From Eulemur rufifrons (Eukaryota; Chordata; Mammalia; Primates; Lemuridae): a DNA stretch of 64,000 nucleotides. Of the stretch, positions 1 to 56,349 are shown piece after piece (positions within the stretch are counted from its first letter, which is position 1; each line of letters starts with the position of its first letter). The position numbers were made by a program, and so were the translations under genes. Where the stretch lies: positions 8,004,001 to 8,068,000 of the forward strand of contig NC_091006.1 of assembly GCF_041146395.1 (NCBI RefSeq), in the 5' to 3' direction. Under the pieces are notes generated by a model that saw only the letters and a list, made by a program, of their open reading frames with translations, had not been told where the DNA came from and ran no database searches.

Positions 1-314
1 ACCTGTCGGCACTTTAGGAATCCAATGTGGTGCCCTTTCAACTTTGAATTCCAACATTCTTGGTGTTCAGCGTTCTAATATTCTCTGATTCCAACACTCC
101 AGCATAAAAGCAACCTGATCCCAACATTCCAGGACTCCCAGTTCCCACATTCCAGCATTCTCAGCCTTGGACCTTTTCCCCTGAGCCCTCCAGGCTAAAG
201 GGGACACTCAGCCCGAGCACAGGGCCAGCCATGTGTCCAACCTGTCACACCTGGTCAGCAAACAGCAGTCAAGCCCCAAGCCTGGAAGGCCTCGGTCAAA
301 GGCTACCAAGTTCA

Positions 315-8403
<8,089 letters not shown>

Positions 8404-8690
8404 GGGAGGGGACGGCCCGGGGCGCGAAGGGCGGCGGCGGCGGCGGCGGCGGGACCGGCTGGGTCGGCGGGGGGTTTTGAAGCCGCCCCGGGCCCCACCC
8501 AGGAAGCGCGTGGGGCGGGGGCGGCCCCCAGGGGGAGGGCATGGGGGAGCCGGGCCACCTTCCTCTTCTCCCGTGGGCGGGCTCCGAGGGGGGTCCCTTC
8601 AGCCCCGGGGGAAAGGGGGCGGGCACCCCGGCCCCGCCCCACGGACGGGGTGCTGCCTCCTGGCGGCGGAGCACTACCAAAACGAGTGAT
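8404..8690 (-). promoter_or_regulatory. TGFB1: TGFB1 core promoter, TATA-less, within a CpG island
   Basis: CpG-dense sequence runs from the exon 1 coding region (about 5800 onward, densest 7950-8690). Immediately upstream of the inferred start site there is a (GCG)7 block at 8431-8451 and several GC-box-like GGGCGG/CCGCCC motifs; no TATA box is in position. The B9D2 polyadenylation signal lies only about 550 bp further upstream, so the whole intergenic promoter space is very short. Confidence 0.7.
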
Positions 8691-8955
8691 GGAGATGCAC
8701 GGTGGCTTCGGGGGCAGTGTAGGGTCACTGAGAGAATGAGGACCTGTGGGGAGGGCTCAGAGGATGAGGACACAGGGGACGGGATCAGAGGAGGGGTCTC
8801 AGAACAAGAGAGTGTGAGGCTGGGGCAGAGGATGGGAAGAGGGTCTGTCAAGATAGGGGCCTGATCGGAGAGACGGTGTCAGTGGGAGGATGGGCCAACA
8901 GGACATCTGACAGATGAAAGGGGTCTGGAAGGCGGGCACCTGTAAGAATTGCTCT

Positions 8956-8961
8956 TTTATT
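8956..8961 (-). terminator. B9D2: Polyadenylation signal of B9D2
   Basis: TTTATT on the plus strand, that is AATAAA on the minus strand, about 255 nt downstream of the B9D2 stop. The 3' end therefore falls near 8935-8945, about 540 bp before the inferred TGFB1 start on the same strand. Confidence 0.8.
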
Positions 8962-9214
8962 GAGAAGCTCTCAAGCGCTAAGCAGCCTCTTCTTACCCAC
9001 CCCCTGCGACCCCACGTATTTACTGACTCTATGTTACAGATAGGGAAACTGGGCCCACGGCGACAGTTACTGGACTCCAGGTTCTAGCAAGGACAGGAGC
9101 AGTGCCATGCCTTGACTAAGGTCAGGTCTGACAGTCTCTTGAGCACTGTGCCATCCTGCCCCTCACTGGGTGTCCAAGGGTGGAGTAGGGGCCAGCCGTT
9201 GGAGGCTGGGGCTC

Positions 9215-16204
<6,990 letters not shown>

Positions 16205-16429
16205 TCACAGCCCTGTGAGGTAAGTGTATCATCTCCATCTGACAGGAGGGGAAACTGAGGCCCACCAAGGAAGGGGTAGTACTAGGTTTCCAAGCTAGTT
16301 TCGTTAAATCCCTGAGGCTCTGGTCTTAACCACAGATTCTAAATGCTCCCCCCAGGGGAGTCCGGGAAAATGGGGTGGGGGGGGCGCCAGCATCTAACTC
16401 TGCCAGGTCTAAAACAACCTCCTCTTTCG

Positions 16430-16770
16430 GCTCAGTTTCGCGGAAAGCCCCGCCCCACGGGCCTATGGCTCCGCCCACGGCCGCAAGAGTCCCGCCCCCT
16501 CGCGTCAGATCGACCGCCAAGCTCTATGAGGCGCATGCGTTTTGAGGTCAGGGAAGCGTGAGCCCCACCCCTAAGCAGAGCGCATGCGTTATTTTTACCT
16601 CCGAGTGCCTAACGATTAGAAGAGGCGAAGGCGGCAGCAGGGATTGTAGTTCATGGGCCTAGCGTGTCGTGTCCTTTTGTCCGCGGGCGCCGATCAGACC
16701 TAGCTCGCGCCTCTCCCAGGACCCACCAGGCAGCGCGAGATCTGAGGCGCTGTACCTCCGCGGCCGCGCT
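16430..16770 (-). promoter_or_regulatory. B9D2: B9D2 CpG-island promoter with two NRF1-like sites
   Basis: CpG-rich, TATA-less segment. Two palindromic GCGCATGCGT motifs (16531-16540 and 16580-16589) match the NRF1 consensus. A 'ggattgtagttcatggg' segment at 16641-16657 resembles, in reverse, the ZNF143/THAP11 ACTACAATTCC motif. A plausible non-coding exon 1 donor (ggag|gtaaaa) lies at 16599/16598, so exon 1 would run from about 16660-16680 to 16599. The start site is inferred, not visible. Confidence 0.6.
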
Positions 16771-17783
16771 CGCCTTGGGGTCTCTGGTTGTTGCTGGGGC
16801 AACAACAGGCTCCTCCCCTAGCCTTGTACCCGCCCTGCACGCCTCTGATTGGTGCCAGCTGCCATCGGGGGCGGGGAGAATCTGTGATGGATGTTTTTCT
16901 CTCTATTTTGGGAAAATAGCGTTTCTCCAGCCACTGCTGAGGGTTCCGCCTTTTGGGGCGTGGCTGGGAAGCTGCCATCTTGAGTGTGGCTGAGGAAGTT
17001 TGAGCGCCAACTGTTTCCTCCAGATACCCTATATACAAAATAAGCAAATCCCTCGGTGCCCCGTGACCTGCCCACCGCCCAACAAACTCTCTCCGGTTCA
17101 GGATCACAAATCACAGAGGAGCCAGGACTAAGGGGAATACCCCCCAGGTCATTGTATCTCTCCCCCTGCCTTATAACTGGAAAACGGGAGTCTCTCTTCA
17201 TTAAGAAAGACACGAGAAATTGGGGAGTGGGTTACCCTTCCGTTTTCAGACTTCCCCCAGGCTTTTCAAGGACCAGTAAGTCCAACCTCTTTCTCAGAGT
17301 TACTGCCAAGTTCTTCACAGTTAGTGCCCAATTCTGAGCAAGAGGGGTGGGGATGGGGATGAGAAATGAGGAATTGAGGTCCCTTTATCTGCAGAATATC
17401 TTGTTTTCATAGACTGGACTCAGTCAGTAATTTGTCTTGTGACCCTGCCCGGCTCTAAGTCTCAGTTATCTCATCCATATAGTGGGCACGAGGAGAGTGA
17501 ACTCAGATGTACCTACCCTGTCTGAATTCCTGAGCAGTGCCTTTCCCACCCTCTAGGTCCAGATGAACCTAAATCTTTTATTCTTGCAGCCTAGATAAGG
17601 AGTCTTTTGAGAACTTGTTCTCAAAAATGAAGACTACAAAAGAGAGTTACCAACTCAAAATTATAGGGAGGGGACAATATTTCAGTGGGATAACATTTAT
17701 ATAAATAAAATAAGTCAACAGAATATTTCACTAAGATATGTATTTTAAAACTACCATTTATTGAGGGTTTCCTCTGTGCCCAC

Positions 17784-18278
17784 TGTAAGGTTTTTTGGAG
17801 TGGCCAGTGCCAGAGAAAGAAAGATGAGCAGAGTTGAAAGGGATAAAGTAAAGAGGTTTTATTGGAGCACTCCTGGGTGGGGGTAACGAGTCCCAAGAGA
17901 GGGACCCGGGCAAGCTTCACGGGACCCACGGAATGAGACCAGAGAAGTCGCCCCGCCCAGAAGTCTGAGTGGGCTTATATATGTTTTTAGGGCTGGGGGT
18001 TGGGGGTTTCTTTGGTGGAAAGATTTGTGGTGGGGAGAGCAAGGAACTTTCTGTTGCAGTTTTAGGGCAGGCATTGAGAAATAGGAGGGGCTGGTGGTAT
18101 GGGTGGACTCCAGGAACCGTGACGGACTCCAGGAGCCGAGACCCTTGTCATGGTAACCATCCAGGTGTGGTTATTCTTTTAACTCAGCTGGGCCTAGCAG
18201 GCATTGTTCTCAGCAGGTCTCATGGGCTTTTTCTTTTTTTCATTAGGGAGCGGAGGGGTGCCCGCCACCAGCCTTACA
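17784..18278 (-). mobile_element. Solo LTR (family unidentified) inserted in a MIR
   Basis: The 495-bp insertion has 7-bp inverted ends TGTAAGG/CCTTACA and a 5-bp target-site duplication 'cccac' (17779-17783, 18279-18283). Read on the minus strand it has the normal order: U3, a TATATAA box (17981-17975), then AATAAA (17863-17858) about 110 nt further. No internal region and no open frames of note. The flanking MIR halves (17745-17783 and 18284-18393) join across the duplication. The 5-bp duplication is typical of ERVL-class but not decisive. Confidence 0.85.
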
Positions 18279-18359
18279 CCCACCCCTAAAACTAGTCATT
18301 TTACACACATTGCCTCCTTGAATTCTCACATATATCGCACAGGGTAGGTGATATTGTCA

Positions 18360-18708
<349 letters not shown>

Positions 18709-20214
18709 GTTAAGATGGTAAATGTTATCTGTATTTTACAATTAAAAAAATTTTTTTTTTTTTTTGGAGACAAGAGTCTCGCTCTGTTGCCAGGGAGCTC
18801 TGCCTGGAAGTGAATTAATCTCTAGGGTGGCCTAGGGGGACGATGGGACCTGCAGAGCTCAGTGATTTGATAAAAAAGTGAGTCTGGTGGGAATTCATGC
18901 CCTCATCTCACAAATATGTAAGGAAGGCCCTCTTTGTTCCAGGCACTGTTTTAGGCCCTGAGGCAAAGCAGTGAACAAAAGAGATCAAATCCTAGCCCTT
19001 GTGGAGTGGACACTGATGTGGGAAGATGCAAACTAGGAACAAAAGAAATATATGTTTCATGGAAATGTGAGAAAACAACTAGAGCAAGGTTAAAGAGGTA
19101 GTAACAGGGTAATCCTCCCGGGTAAAACAATCCTGCCCCCTCTCCCTCTCTTCCATGGGTCTCCCTGTCTCTGTCGTCTGCCAGAAACTCTGGCTGAGCC
19201 AAGTGCACTTGCAGACGCCATCTGTTCTCCCCAAGAGTGGGGCCGATGCCAGCTCCAGCGTCTGGACTCTTGGCACGGAGCCCTGGAGCCCTGGAGCGAG
19301 AGAACTCCGGTGGCCCCACATCAGGCCCGGAATCCTCCAGTCTGGTGAGATGGAGGGCTTCTGGGAAGGGGAGGCCAATGCAAGACTTACTGAAGGAGGC
19401 GGAGGCTTGCAGAGCGAGGAGAGTTCTCTAATCAGCCTGATGAGGATGGATTTATATAATAGTATTAATAAACACTGTCAAACATGTTCAGAGCACTTAC
19501 TCTGCCAGGGTTTGGGTGAATGTTGGACATTTGTTATCGTGCCAAATCTAAGTACTTTATGTATGTTATCACATCTAAGAGGCAAGGAGTATTATCCCTA
19601 TTTTATGGTTGAAGAAATTGGGGTTCAGAGAGGCGAAGCCATTGTTCAGAGGCCACACAGCCAGTGCCTTAAAGAGTCTGGACAGGAAACCAAGTCTGTG
19701 TGGATCCAAACACTAACTCATGAACACCACCACCATACCACCTGCTAATCAGCACATCACTCCATCCTGGGCCACACTCCCCGGCCCTAGAAGCCCCTTC
19801 TGCCTCCTCCCCTCCCACTGGGTCAGCAAAGAACACAGCTCTGGGTGACAATCCGCTGGTCCTAGTACCAGGTGTACACCTCGGCCAAGTAAGCATACAT
19901 CTCTGAGCCTCAGTTTCTTTTCTTTGCAAAATAGGAACATAAACAGAGCTACTGCAAGGAATGAATGCGACGATGCGTGTAAAGGGTTTAACACAGGGCC
20001 AGTGCGTAGTCTGCACTCAGTAGACCCACGGTGTGCTCTTTAGGCGAACTACCTCTGTTTGCCTGTTTCCTCCCGCGTGCAACAGAGCAATGAATGATAG
20101 TGCCTCTTGGGGTTGTTCTGAGGAATAAATGTGTAAGTATACATGTAAAGCACTTAAAACAGGGCATGCACTGGACTGTCGTTGCTGTTATTATTATTAT
20201 TGGCTATTATTGGA

Positions 20215-20651
20215 CAATGGCGGACGGGGGAGGGAGGCGGGGCCAAGCCAGGAAGGCCCTGGAGAATTCGGGGCGCTCCCTCCTGCCGTTGGCAGCGCTT
20301 GGGCCTGGGCTCGGGGGTGAGGGGCTGCTGTCCTCTGGGTCCTTCGCCTGCTCCCCCACCCCACGCAGGTGGCAGAGACCCGCGGTGGGTCGCTGACGTC
20401 GGCCTTCAAGGCCCAGTCTCCGGCCATCGCCGGGGGGCGGAGCCTGGGAGGCCGACGCCCCCCCATCCCCGCCCCCGCGCGCAGCGGGCCCGGGGCGCCG
20501 AGACCCGAGAGGAGCTCAGCGCTCAGACTCCGCGTCACCCGGCCTCGCCGTGCAACGCTGGGCTCGCCGAGTTTGCCCACCCAGCTGGCGGCAGGGTCTG
20601 GGCGGGTGTCCGTGCAGGGGCCCCAAAGGTCCGGGCCTGAGACCGTGGGCG
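20215..20651 (+). promoter_or_regulatory. TMEM91: TMEM91 CpG-island promoter and non-coding first exon
   Basis: CpG-rich block starting at 'ggacaatggcggacggggg'. A strong donor (gcg|GTGAGT) at 20651/20652 ends the presumed 5' UTR exon, which would splice to the acceptor at 21661-21662 in front of the start-codon exon. The exact transcription start is not visible. Confidence 0.6.
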
Positions 20652-24934
<4,283 letters not shown>

Positions 24935-25103
24935 CTGTGGCCCTGCGGCCCCCCCTGTGAACCCAGAGCCGGGCAGCCAAGCGCATCTGTGGGCAGAGTG
25001 TGGAGGATCCCGGCGGATGAGGCGGGAGCAGCATCCGGAAACGGGAGCGAGCCGGACAACCCCCTTCCCTTCCTGACCGCTCACCTGGCGGCAGCAACGC
25101 GAG

Positions 25104-25109
25104 ATTAAA
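25104..25109 (+). terminator. TMEM91: Probable TMEM91 polyadenylation signal (ATTAAA)
   Basis: ATTAAA, the commonest variant hexamer, about 170 nt after the stop codon, followed by a GT-rich stretch (gagtctgtagagtctgtccgtgtgggg). No AATAAA is nearer. Confidence 0.6.
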
Positions 25110-26613
25110 CACCAGACACTCTTGCAGCCGAACCCGAGTCTGTAGAGTCTGTCCGTGTGGGGGGGAAGGTGGGAGGGGTTGCAGGTACCCGAGACCAGGA
25201 AGGGACTGGCCATCCCTAGAGTGCTCCGAGACCTGAGCTGGAGAAGAGGGCCGAGGGTTTCCAAACTTCTCTTTGAGGCTCATTTTTTCTCATCTGCGAA
25301 ATGGAGCTGATTTCCTCCACACCTGGGGCTGTGGGGAGGACTCAGTCATCACACACGTAATCACCGTTTGCTGTCTGCCTCTGAGCTCTTCTAACAGCAG
25401 TGGAAGAAACTCAATCAACTGCTTTAAGCAAAAGGAAAGAAAACAGGTAGATCTGGACTCGGGCTCAAATGAGATGAACAGTTTGCTCTCTCTGTCTCTT
25501 GGCCCTCTTTTCCTCTGTTGGCTTCATTCTGTGCCAGTTCCCCCATCTTGGGGAAAAATAGGGCCCCAGGAGCTCAAGCAGCTTAAGTACCCCCAGAAAG
25601 TGTAAATCCTTTCCCAGGTGGGCTCTCATCAGCCCTGCCTGGGGTTGGGGGTAACCCAAATGGCCTGAGATCAGGGGTGGGGTGGCGGGGGAAGACCTGG
25701 CACCTTGGCAGACACACATAGGAAGCGCTTGCCAGCATGCAGCAGGGCAGGGGACCCGGCAGACACGAAGACCCCCAGACATCGCTGGCCTGCTGGACTC
25801 ACAACCCTATGGCCAGGCTGTAAGACAGCTATTCTCTGCAGGAAGCTCACACGTCCTTGGCTCCTGCCCACTAAATACCCTGGGGGTGGGGTGAGGGGAG
25901 CAGTCAAATAGCAACTAAACACACCCCCCCGTATTTCCAAACGCCCCTAGGGGGCGCTACCACTAGACTCATCACCAACAAGGAGCCTCAACTGCGTTTC
26001 CAGGTCAGGACACGCAAGGTCCAGAGCGTGCTGGGTGCTGGTGCTTCGCTGAGTGTGGTCTCAACGGTAAGGGCTCCGGGGCTGGACCCCTCAAGCAGGA
26101 CCCTTGCTCCACTGCAGACAAGCTGGTGACCTCAGGAAGTGAACTGGCTTCTGAGCTCATTTCCTCACCTTAAAATGGGGACTACAATAACAGCCCCACC
26201 TCGCAGGGCTGTTGGGTGGGAAAGGAATGCTCAGAGCCAGATTCCTCGCAGGGCCTACAAGGCCCTACCTGTGTGGTGTGACATCCCCTCCCTTGCCCCA
26301 GCCACACTGGACGCCTGGGTGGGCCTGCCCCACCTCATCCAAGGGCTGGCTCCCTCCAGGCACCTGCCCCTTCCTATGAAGGTGTCCCTGGCTAACGTAC
26401 TGGGTTTGCTCTCTCCAAATGAACTCTCCTGGACTCCTGTGCCCTGCTTTTTTATTTTTTTATTTTATTTACCCCACTGCGCCCATGGATCTGGGTCTCT
26501 CTTGTTCACTGCCAGTTTCTCAGCACCTAGCAGGGCCTGCATGCAATAGGTGCTCCACACACATTTGTCAGAATGAATGACGTTACTAATCCATCCAATA
26601 AACGTGAGTTCCT

Positions 26614-26619
26614 TTTAAT
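26614..26619 (-). terminator. EXOSC5: Candidate EXOSC5 polyadenylation signal (ATTAAA)
   Basis: TTTAAT on the plus strand, about 220 nt beyond the stop codon. No AATAAA in the correct strand lies closer, so this is the best but unproven candidate. Confidence 0.45.
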
Positions 26620-26838
26620 GTTGTCCCTGTGGGGGAGGTCTGTGCCCCCAGGCCCCCGGAGCTGTCAGGGGCCAGAGCTCTATCCTCCCCCACCGGAGCC
26701 TGGGCAGCTGCAGAACCGCAGGCCCATCACAGCAAGCCCACACCGGTGCACAGGGAGAGGCAAGGCTGGGCCGCCGGTTTGCTCTAGGCTGCCGGTGGTG
26801 GGTAGTGGCAGCAGGAGGGGCTCCCTGCCCGGCTTGCC

Positions 26839-33363
<6,525 letters not shown>

Positions 33364-33863
33364 CGCTCCAGAGCCCGCGTGCAGCTGCAACCGCGTTTCC
33401 GCCCAGCAGCACGCGCCTGCGCATAAGAAGCGTAGCCAGTGCGCACGCGCAGGCCCAGGGGCCGTCTGAATTGGCTCCTGCACGTGGCCTAGCGTTTATC
33501 AACAATCTGGTTTCGCCCACTCACCCCTCCTAACCCGGCAAAGCCATAGGACAGTAGCGAAGACGGGGCGGGCCTTGGCATGGCCTCGTCCCACCCAAGG
33601 CCCCCCGAACCCTAAAGCCCTGAGGCTCTTGTCAGATTGCCCTCTTCTTTGCCTGTTTCAGGAGCAGCTACGAATGAGGCGATCGGAATAAATTTTGGGA
33701 AGATAGATTGTCTTCTCCACCTCTCTATGCATCCTAGCTACCACGGGACGGGAAGAAGGTGGTCTCCTCGTCAGACTGGCGCCGGCATTTGAGTCAGGCT
33801 CATGAAGGGGCAGCCCCAGTTTGGGGCAGGAGGGGGCGGATCGCCGAGTCGTTGTTGGCTAAG
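33364..33863. promoter_or_regulatory. Shared head-to-head promoter of EXOSC5 and BCKDHA
   Basis: 500 bp separate the two start codons. CpG-rich and TATA-less. NRF1-like motifs at 33411-33424 (cacgcgcctgcgca) and 33440-33452 (tgcgcacgcgcag) are close to the EXOSC5 side. An AAGATGGCG motif (33861-33869), the YY1 consensus in the position where YY1 sets start sites, overlaps the BCKDHA start codon. Bidirectional activity is inferred from geometry and from the same arrangement in human. Confidence 0.75.
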
Positions 33864-53144
<19,281 letters not shown>

Positions 53145-54109
53145 GGCCCGGTCACTCTACCCCCACCCACCTTCAGCCACCCAGCGAGGCAGCCCCTGGA
53201 GAGCTGGCAGGACGCTGCCCCTTCCCCAGCCAGCTCCGTCTGAATACGCAGGGACCAGGTGGCACCTGAGACCGTAACAGGTGGCTCCCACTCCCCAGTC
53301 CTGCCCCTCCAGGCTGTTACATTCAGGGGTGGCAGTGTGTGAAGCTGTTGCTGAGGCTGTCAGCCCCTGTTCACCTGTTGCTACCGTGCCTCCCAGGCTG
53401 GGTGAGGGCGTCTGCAGGCCTAGTGGCCCCTGGGTTTGGGGTGGGCATGGCAGGCAGCCTGTGAAAGCTGCTGAGCGTGCGCGGTGGTCAGCAGAGATGG
53501 TGAATAAACTGCCTCTGCATCTGGCTCCGTTCCACCTCTGGCCTCTGTTTCCTGGAGTTTGCGGGTGTGGGGGGAGTTTAGCAAGACGGATTTAGGACCA
53601 GCCCCAGCCTTTCCACTTTACATGAATGAGGCCGAGGCGGTTGCGATAACTGCTTCCCCTGGAAACTTTCGCAAGCTGCAGAGTCAGCTCCAGCAGACAG
53701 GGTGGGGGTGGGGGTCCTCCAGAGTTGGTCTCCTGCTGTCCCTCAGAGTGGGGCAAGCCTGGTGTCCAGCAAAGGGACCACGAGGCTCATCAGAGCCAGC
53801 ACTGCCCAGCATGGGGGGAGCGTCTAGTGTGCAGGACAGGGTGTGGCTGAGCTCTGGGCTATACCACTTGGGGCCCCACAGACGCGAACACAACTCCAGG
53901 CCTCAGAGTGGGGAGTGCATGTTTTTCAGAAAACAAAAAGTGGACAGAAACTGTCTGTGGCCCCATCCTGCTTGGCCAGGAAGGCCCAGGAGTGGCTCAA
54001 ACAGTCTGGGTTCTAGGCGCCCCTCCTTCACATCAAGGCCTGGGAGAGGGGCTGAGCAAGAGGCCCAGGCCAGGTCAGTCCTCCCCGTCCCCGTCCCCCC
54101 CATGGAGGC
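53145..54109. other. Tail-to-tail interval of BCKDHA and B3GNT8
   Basis: Contains the BCKDHA 3' UTR (to about 53530) and, on the other strand, the presumed B3GNT8 3' UTR. I find no AATAAA or ATTAAA on the minus strand between 53530 and 54109, so the B3GNT8 3' end cannot be placed; it may use a variant hexamer or overlap BCKDHA. No repeats recognised. Confidence 0.6.
53504..53509 (+). terminator. BCKDHA: BCKDHA polyadenylation signal
   Basis: AATAAA within 'ggtgaataaactgcc', 360 nt after the stop codon, followed by a T/G-rich segment ('ctggcctctgtttcctgg'). Confidence 0.85.
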
Positions 54110-55303
54110 TCAGCACTGATGCCGTGGGTCCCGCAGTTGTTTCCAGAGCCGAATGCTGTCCTGGGGGCCGAGGGGCCGCACCAGCAGCAGGTTTCGGACA
54201 GTGCAGCGGTTCGTAGTGCGGTCTGCCGGCCAGTCCGTGAGGAAGCCTGGGTGGGCCCGGGGCACCAGCCCCAGGGCACGGAAGCAGAGGCCGGTGTAGA
54301 CATCGTCGAAGGGGAAGGGCGCCACACGGGCTGCGGCCTGTAGGAGCCAGGGTGCCAGGCGCCCCGCGATGACATAGCCACCTCCACTTGCGTAGGCCGG
54401 GTAGCCACCTTCGAAGAAGGACTCAGGCACATAGAAGGGTCCTCCAGCCTTCCGGAGGGGTGTGGCCTGGTTAAAGACCTCACCCAGGTAGAGGCTCCGG
54501 GCCCAGGTGGGTGGCAGGGCCTGCAGGTGATCCAGCAGGGCCGGGGTGTGCACGAAAGCGTCGTCTTGAACTTGCAGGACAAAAGTCACATCAGGGCAGT
54601 GGTGGCCCAGCCAGGCCAGCAGCAGCAGGTCTTTGAGCGTCCGGTTGAAAGGGACGTCAAGGAAGTCCCAGAGCAGCAGGTCACTGTAGCGATGGCTCTC
54701 CCAGGCCACCAGTGAGCTTAGATCAGGCCCAGCCTCACCCACGGGGGACCCCAGCAGGAAGAGCAGCCGGATCCCAGGAGCTGGACTGCCCCATGTCTGC
54801 CTCACAGCCTGTCGTTCCGCAAAGCGACTTGGTTCTGACTTGACAGCCAACAGCAGGTAGGGGACGTCGGTATCCGAGCAGCTGGCCACTTGGCCACCAC
54901 CAGCTCTGGGCAGCCACTGTGGGAAGCTCCGGCAGGCTGCTGACAGCAAGAAGCGGCGGAGGTCCTCAGGGTAGGTGGCAAAGTCAGGGATCTCAGCAGC
55001 GGCAGCAGCCCCCCAAGCCTGGCAGCCCCCTGCCTCAGTGCTGTCCCCACTGGGCAGGGTCCCCAGCCGCCACTGCTGCTGGTTCCAGTAAGCCAAGGGC
55101 AGTGGGCCAGTCTGGCCTAGGCGGGCCGAGAGGTTGGTGGGCAGGGTGGGCTCAGGGTTGGCCGTCGTGGGGCCTGGCAAGGTGCCCCGGGGTCCAGGGT
55201 AGGCCTTGCTGAGCCGGGACTCGGATGTCCACTCGATGTACACCTTGAGGCCCAGCAGCGTGAGCAGTGCTGACAGGCAGAGAAGGCACTTCGGGCAGCG
55301 CAT
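54110..55303 (-). CDS. B3GNT8: B3GNT8 (beta-1,3-N-acetylglucosaminyltransferase 8)
   Basis: Golgi type II enzyme of glycosyltransferase family 31 that extends poly-N-acetyllactosamine chains on N-glycans, working with B3GNT2. Single coding exon, 397 residues plus TGA, the human length. Start MRCPKCLLCL at 55303; the frame is open 49 codons further upstream, but an acceptor (ccttgtag|ctccgg, exon start 55335) lies just before the ATG. Short cytosolic tail, hydrophobic anchor about residues 7-22, Pro-rich stem to about 80, catalytic domain about 145-390. Motifs: AERQAVRQTWG (162-172), QDDAF (246-250) at the family's DxD metal site, EGGYPAYASGGGYVIAGRLAPWL (298-320) and PFDDVYTG (331-338). Sequons N57 and N220. 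Rich in Leu/Pro/Ala. Convergent with BCKDHA; no lesion seen. Confidence 0.97.
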   Translation of the reverse strand: MRCPKCLLCLSALLTLLGLKVYIEWTSESRLSKAYPGPRGTLPGPTTANPEPTLPTNLSARLGQTGPLPLAYWNQQQWRLGTLPSGDSTEAGGCQAWGAAAAAEIPDFATYPEDLRRFLLSAACRSFPQWLPRAGGGQVASCSDTDVPYLLLAVKSEPSRFAERQAVRQTWGSPAPGIRLLFLLGSPVGEAGPDLSSLVAWESHRYSDLLLWDFLDVPFNRTLKDLLLLAWLGHHCPDVTFVLQVQDDAFVHTPALLDHLQALPPTWARSLYLGEVFNQATPLRKAGGPFYVPESFFEGGYPAYASGGGYVIAGRLAPWLLQAAARVAPFPFDDVYTGLCFRALGLVPRAHPGFLTDWPADRTTNRCTVRNLLLVRPLGPQDSIRLWKQLRDPRHQC

Positions 55304-55841
55304 GACCCGGCCCGGGGACAGGGCAGCCACCGGAGCTACAAGGGAGCCACAAGGGAGCCACTGAGGCCTTTGGGGTGCGGGGATGGCCTCCAGAGAGGGC
55401 CCCGCCAGGCCCCAGGCAAACAGCCTCACATCTCCCACAGTCCCTGCCAACCCTTGTGATGGCTTCTCTCAGTCCCAGACCCTAAAAAGCTCCTCCGACA
55501 CGAGGACTTTCCCTATCCCTAGACCTCAGAATCCCCGATTCCAGTCCCGTTCCAGCGCCCGTTGTTTTGACTCAGTCCAACTCCACCTTCGGAGAAGCCC
55601 AGGTCTGCCTCTTCCTAGAAGCCCAGGAGGGCTCCACCCCAGGGTCTAGGCCACCAGGACCCCTGCACCTTCCTGTTTCCTCCCCCTGTCCCTTCATTCA
55701 TCCTTCTCACTAGGAAACTAGGATCCCTTGATTCCTAGCTCGCTGGGCTTAGTTCCTTCCACCTTCTTAGAAACCCAGCCTACCTCCCACCAGGATCCCC
55801 ACTCCAGGGGCTGGGGAGCCCCGGATCTGGCTCCGCTTTAC

Positions 55842-56100
55842 CTTTGGGTCCGACTCCCACCAGCTCCGGCACCGCCGGGCCTCTGGTCAGGGCCTCCCTC
55901 AGCTCCCTCCGTGCTGCCCTTGCCCGTGCGGCGGCAGTGCGTTCTATCCGCCCGGCCCAGCCCAGCCCATCCAGAGGGCCGGGGAGGGGAGCGGAGCGGG
56001 AGCAGGGAGGGCCCCAGGGGCCGGGAGGGGCCGGGGCGGGGCTGAGGCAGGAGGGAAGGAGGGAGGAGGGCAGGAGGCCGACCTGGGAGATGGGGCTCTG
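55842..56100 (-). promoter_or_regulatory. B3GNT8: Probable B3GNT8 promoter and non-coding exon 1
   Basis: A good donor on the minus strand (cccaaag|GTAAAG) ends a putative 5' UTR exon at 55842, which would splice to the acceptor in front of the coding exon. CpG-rich sequence with GGGCGG-like boxes covers about 55850-56350. Start site not visible; the exon is an inference from the donor/acceptor pair. Confidence 0.5.
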
Positions 56101-56349
56101 GCGTGTTAGGGCTGGTTTTCTGGTGAGACAGCGGGAAAGGTGCAGGCGGAGGCCACAGAGACAGACGGGAACCGCGAGGCCTGGGAGGGGAGAATCGGGG
56201 CCTGGGGAGCGAGTCCAAGGGAGGGGGAGGCCGGGGCTGGGCCTGGGCAGGGAGTGTCAGAGTGACCAGGGGAGGCCGAGCCCCACAGAGGCCGAAGGGC
56301 TGGCGCCGGGCCCCGCAGGGAGGTGGTGGCGGGGGACGGTGAATGTGCT

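Larger units (their letters stand above)
24935..26838. other. Interval between the 3' ends of TMEM91 (plus) and EXOSC5 (minus)
   Basis: Holds the TMEM91 3' UTR (to about 25130), a CpG-poor unique stretch and L2 tail sequence in plus orientation (about 26180-26580, ending 'gcaataggtgctccacacacatttgtcagaatgaatg'). No gene visible. An ATTAAA on the minus strand (26619-26614), about 220 nt after the EXOSC5 stop, is its best polyadenylation candidate. Confidence 0.6.

Noticed and set aside
1..300. Possible short tandem array of 'ccaacattc'-like words
   Set aside because: Words are irregularly spaced with no period; similar wording at 3190-3990 suggests only shared composition.
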